Positions 20,476 through 23,151 of a DNA stretch of 23,151 nucleotides are shown piece after piece (position 1 is the stretch's first letter; each line of letters begins with the position of its first letter). The stretch is taken from positions 1-23,151 of the IMG/VR virus record IMGVR_UViG_3300030102_000189, one strand, 5' to 3'. The stretch is from a virus. Below the pieces are notes generated by a model. The model had not been told where the DNA came from. It was given only the letters and a program-made list of their open reading frames with translations, and ran no database searches. The translations under genes and the position numbers were made by a program.

Positions 20476-23151
20476 TTATCCCTTAACAATAATTTTAGTG
20501 GCCGCTACAGCCGTTCCTGCAAAAACACTAGGATCATCAGCAGTTGTACCAAGGCTGCCATCATTTTGAACAAAGTACTGTTGGCCCGGTGTTAAGCTGC
20601 TTTGCGCGTCATCTACAGATCCTACAATCTGAATGGTTGCAGTTGCCCCGTCAGAATAAGCCGCATCTGATATTCCAATGTAGTTTTCTGAAGTTATGTT
20701 AGTTGTACTGCCGCCAGTTTGGAAAACAACAGCCATGCCATCATCGGCAAGCGCGCCACCACCACTTGCATTTCTAAAGGCTATTACTGTTCTCTTGGCT
20801 CCGTTGTCCCACACAGCAGCTTTTTGGTTGAAGTCGGCTCTGTCTCCACCAAGATACTCATAGGTTGTATCGAAGGACATTGATGTCCCGCTTATTGTTC
20901 CAGAGACAAGCTTTCCTGCACCTGACGAGTAGTGCCATACAAAAATTACTTTGTTTTGGTCGTTGTCAAAAACAGCAGACATATCATCAACTTGACCAGA
21001 GTTGAAAGTGACCTGTGAGCCAAAGCTAATATCTGTGCCGCTAATGGTTCCGACGATGGCCTTACCGTCTGTGCCGTTATTAAAACCTAATGCTATTTTT
21101 GAGTTAGATGTGTCATACACCGCACCGTATTTTTCTGCACTGCCTGTGGTGTCAAACTCTGCGGCTGTTCCATAGCTAACAGAGGTGCCACTCACTGTTG
21201 CAACAATACCTTTTCCCTTGCCGCTATCACCAACATCCTTGAAGAAAATAGCGTGTTTTTGAGCGGAAGAATCATAAACAACTGTGTTTTGCTCTACCGT
21301 GGCACTTTCCCAAACTGATGGGGTGCCGAAGCTAACAGACGTGCCTGAAATTGTCGCTACAATCCCAGTTCCATAATTGCTATTACCGTTGTCTCTGTAA
21401 ACAACTAGTGTTTTTTGCGCGTTGGTGTCATAAGCCATATCAACGTGCGATATTTCCGCTGACTCAAAAACTACCGCACTGCCGAAGCTAATTGATGTGC
21501 CACTTACAGTTCCAACAATAGCTGTTCCGTACTTACTGTTTCCTGAATCTGAGTAAGCAATAAGAACCTTTTGCGCATTAGCATCATACTCACAAGCAAT
21601 TGTGTCGTATTGAGCCGTATACGCGCTTTCAAAAACAACAGGCGTACCAAAACTGATCGAGTTGTCAGACGCATCTACCGTTCCCACTACTGCAGTCCCG
21701 TAATTGCTGTTGCCATTATCTGAATAAGCTATTACCACCTTTCCAGCATTAGCGTCATAAGCAGGTCTTGGGTAATAGGTTACGCCATCTTCAAACGTGA
21801 CCCTTGTTCCAGCTGTCTGAGTAATAGTAGATCCAGCAACCGCACTAACAGTTCCATTTGCATTAATAATGACCGTGTCACCATTTGCCAATGTTCCTGA
21901 CGCAGTAGCCTCAAAAGTTGCGCCACCTGCTGTATCTGCAAAACTTAACTTACCGCTACCGTTGGTCTGCAAAACTTGCCCATCAGTGCCATCAGCATTA
22001 GGAAGCTCTAAGGTATAAGTAGCCGCTGCTGAGTGGGGTGGGCCTTTTAGCGTTACACCGTGGCTATTTGACTCACAGTTAAACCTGATAGCACCAGCAT
22101 TAGTGTTGCCATATAGCTCTGTAAAGCCCGTGCCATTTGGAAATAGCTGGATGTTGCCGTTGGTGTCTGTAGACTTAATCGCATTTGCGTCAATCTTAAT
22201 GTTGTCTACATCTAGCTCAGTAAGCGTCTGAGTAGAGTTTACGGACAAGGTGTTAGTAGACAGGGTAAGGCCCGTACCTGCCGTCAGTGCCGTCTTAGAT
22301 ACATCAATGGCCGCACTAGCATTGACATCAGCGTTTACTATAACGCCAGAGCCAATAGCAGCTACGCCAGTATCCGCAATAGTAATGTCGCCAGATACTA
22401 CGTTATCAATCCACTTTGATGTGCCAGTGTCGTAAAACAAAAGGGCCGCATCAGCAGGAGACGTAACGTTAGTATCAGCAAGACCTGCAAGCGTAGCGCC
22501 ACCTAAGCCAGTTTGTGAGTCTACATAAGCCTTTACCGACTGCTGGCTAGGAATAGCCGTAGCAGAGTTACTGCTCATGTCATCTTCATCTACAAATGAC
22601 TTGCCATCTAGAATGTTAAGTTCTGCGGCACTAGCTGTAACACCGTCAAGAATGTTCAGCTCAGCCGCTGTAGCTGTCACAGCACCACCATTTACGGTAA
22701 ACGTGCTAGAAACAGACAGTGTGGTAAACGATCCTGCGGCTGGCGTTGTCCCACCAATAACAGCATTGTCCACCGTGCCGCCGTCTAGGTTGGCGGTCGT
22801 AATTGTTCCAAGGTTGCTGATAGTTGCACCGCTAAAGTTGACAGTGCCACTAGCAGTAAGGTTGGTAAATGTCCCTGCAACGGCTGTAGAGCCACCAATT
22901 ACAGCATTGTCAATTGTGCCTGCGTTAATGTCTGCTGTAGTAGCGACAAGGCTGCTAAAGGTACCAGCGGCTGCTGAAGAAGCGCCTATTACTGTCCCAT
23001 CAATGTTCCCGCCGTTAATATCAGCAGTCGGGATGGTAACTGTGCCGGTAAACGTAGGGCTTGCTGTATCAGACTTTGTAGCAATCGCAGTCGATATAGC
23101 ATCAAATTCTGTTTCAAACTCTGAGCCACGAACAACCTTATTGGTGTCTCC
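20476..23151 (-). CDS. Tail fibre / receptor-binding protein, 5' end outside window
   Basis: The frame stays open from the stop at 20476 to the window edge, giving 891 residues with the N-terminus missing. A GTG at 22773 is internal, since residues upstream continue the same repeats. The order is: VVRGSEFETEFDAISTAIATK near the edge, a usual start of phage fibre shafts; shaft repeats of the DNAVIGGxTxxAGxFTxL type (three to four copies) and AELNILDG (two copies); a KAYVDSQ hinge; a strand-rich domain; a block of about seven repeats of some 52 residues (450-815); and a C-terminal cap ending AVAATKIIVKG, common in marine phage fibres. It would bind the host surface. Codons are used as in its neighbours, with no sign of recent insertion. 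Confidence 0.9.
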   Translation of the reverse strand, partial: GDTNKVVRGSEFETEFDAISTAIATKSDTASPTFTGTVTIPTADINGGNIDGTVIGASSAAAGTFSSLVATTADINAGTIDNAVIGGSTAVAGTFTNLTASGTVNFSGATISNLGTITTANLDGGTVDNAVIGGTTPAAGSFTTLSVSSTFTVNGGAVTATAAELNILDGVTASAAELNILDGKSFVDEDDMSSNSATAIPSQQSVKAYVDSQTGLGGATLAGLADTNVTSPADAALLFYDTGTSKWIDNVVSGDITIADTGVAAIGSGVIVNADVNASAAIDVSKTALTAGTGLTLSTNTLSVNSTQTLTELDVDNIKIDANAIKSTDTNGNIQLFPNGTGFTELYGNTNAGAIRFNCESNSHGVTLKGPPHSAAATYTLELPNADGTDGQVLQTNGSGKLSFADTAGGATFEATASGTLANGDTVIINANGTVSAVAGSTITQTAGTRVTFEDGVTYYPRPAYDANAGKVVIAYSDNGNSNYGTAVVGTVDASDNSISFGTPVVFESAYTAQYDTIACEYDANAQKVLIAYSDSGNSKYGTAIVGTVSGTSISFGSAVVFESAEISHVDMAYDTNAQKTLVVYRDNGNSNYGTGIVATISGTSVSFGTPSVWESATVEQNTVVYDSSAQKHAIFFKDVGDSGKGKGIVATVSGTSVSYGTAAEFDTTGSAEKYGAVYDTSNSKIALGFNNGTDGKAIVGTISGTDISFGSQVTFNSGQVDDMSAVFDNDQNKVIFVWHYSSGAGKLVSGTISGTSMSFDTTYEYLGGDRADFNQKAAVWDNGAKRTVIAFRNASGGGALADDGMAVVFQTGGSTTNITSENYIGISDAAYSDGATATIQIVGSVDDAQSSLTPGQQYFVQNDGSLGTTADDPSVFAGTAVAATKIIVKG
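20707..21804 (-). repeat. Seven-fold protein repeat in the tail fibre, propeller-like
   Basis: Seven consecutive units of about 46-60 residues share the pattern YDxxAQKxxIxYxDxGNSxYGTxIVGTVSGTSISFG followed by a variable turn and VFESA. The first four are close; units 5 to 7 are more diverged but keep the GTISGTxxSF core and the YD/FD/WD start. Repeats of this size with strand-rich sequence and conserved Asp are typical of beta-propeller blades. Lower conservation near the end fits a closed ring of seven. The fold is inferred, not proved. Confidence 0.7.

Noticed and set aside
20102-20569. 155-aa + strand ORF
   Set aside because: It runs antisense to three tightly spaced genes with good start signals and has no recognisable sequence.
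20476-23151. Fibre repeats as a diversity-generating retroelement target or as a CRISPR-like array
   Set aside because: No reverse transcriptase, template repeat or regular short direct repeat with unique spacers is present; the repeats are protein-level shaft and blade units.

Overview
This window looks like about 23 kb from a lytic, tailed, podovirus-like bacteriophage. Genes are packed with almost no spacing: stop/start overlaps (ATGA, GTGA, TGATG, TAATG) are frequent, and no stretch over about 100 bases lacks a gene. It holds a T7-type replication set, a monomeric adenosylcobalamin-dependent (class II) ribonucleotide reductase, and a tail/ejection-protein/lysis block on the opposite strand. 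This combination resembles marine podoviruses such as the SIO1/cobavirus group, which are known for a B12-dependent RNR. That affiliation is an inference from gene content, not from a database comparison. I see no integrase, repressor, transposase, tRNA, CRISPR array or reverse transcriptase. Terminase, portal, capsid and any phage RNA polymerase are not in the window and presumably lie outside it.

Right-pointing half (about 67-9333, + strand): a hypothetical protein; a very AT-rich repeat tract; a small hypothetical gene (588-767); then primase-helicase (gp4-like), a zinc-ribbon miniprotein, a short family-A DNA polymerase, a promoter-like site, an ssDNA-binding protein (gp2.5-like), 5'-3' exonuclease (gp6-like), endonuclease I (gp3-like), a calcineurin-type phosphoesterase, a 54-aa protein, a DUF3310 protein, an 83-aa hypothetical, a possible 29-aa membrane miniprotein, a DUF1289 protein, and the class II RNR. 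Together these would open and copy the genome, coat single strands, remove RNA primers, resolve branches and degrade host DNA to nucleotides. The RNR then converts ribonucleotides to dNTPs for the polymerase.

Left-pointing half (23151 down to 9328, - strand), in transcription order: tail fibre (5' end outside the window) with a repeated, propeller-like domain; an 84-aa protein; a coiled-coil plus single-TM protein; a holin-like protein; a 538-aa low-complexity protein; a tail tubular A/adaptor protein; a tail tubular B/nozzle-type protein; three probable internal virion (ejection) proteins, the last 1307 aa long with an N-terminal lysozyme-like domain; and a 64-aa gene. The last - strand gene and the RNR converge and their coding ends overlap by 6 bp.

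The least explained places are the AT-rich repeat tract before the primase gene, the three-gene overlap cluster just before the RNR, the terminatorless convergent junction, and the repeat-built proteins of the virion block. I do not see clear proof of a new kind of system; most of the window is a recognisable phage backbone with several small uncharacterised genes.
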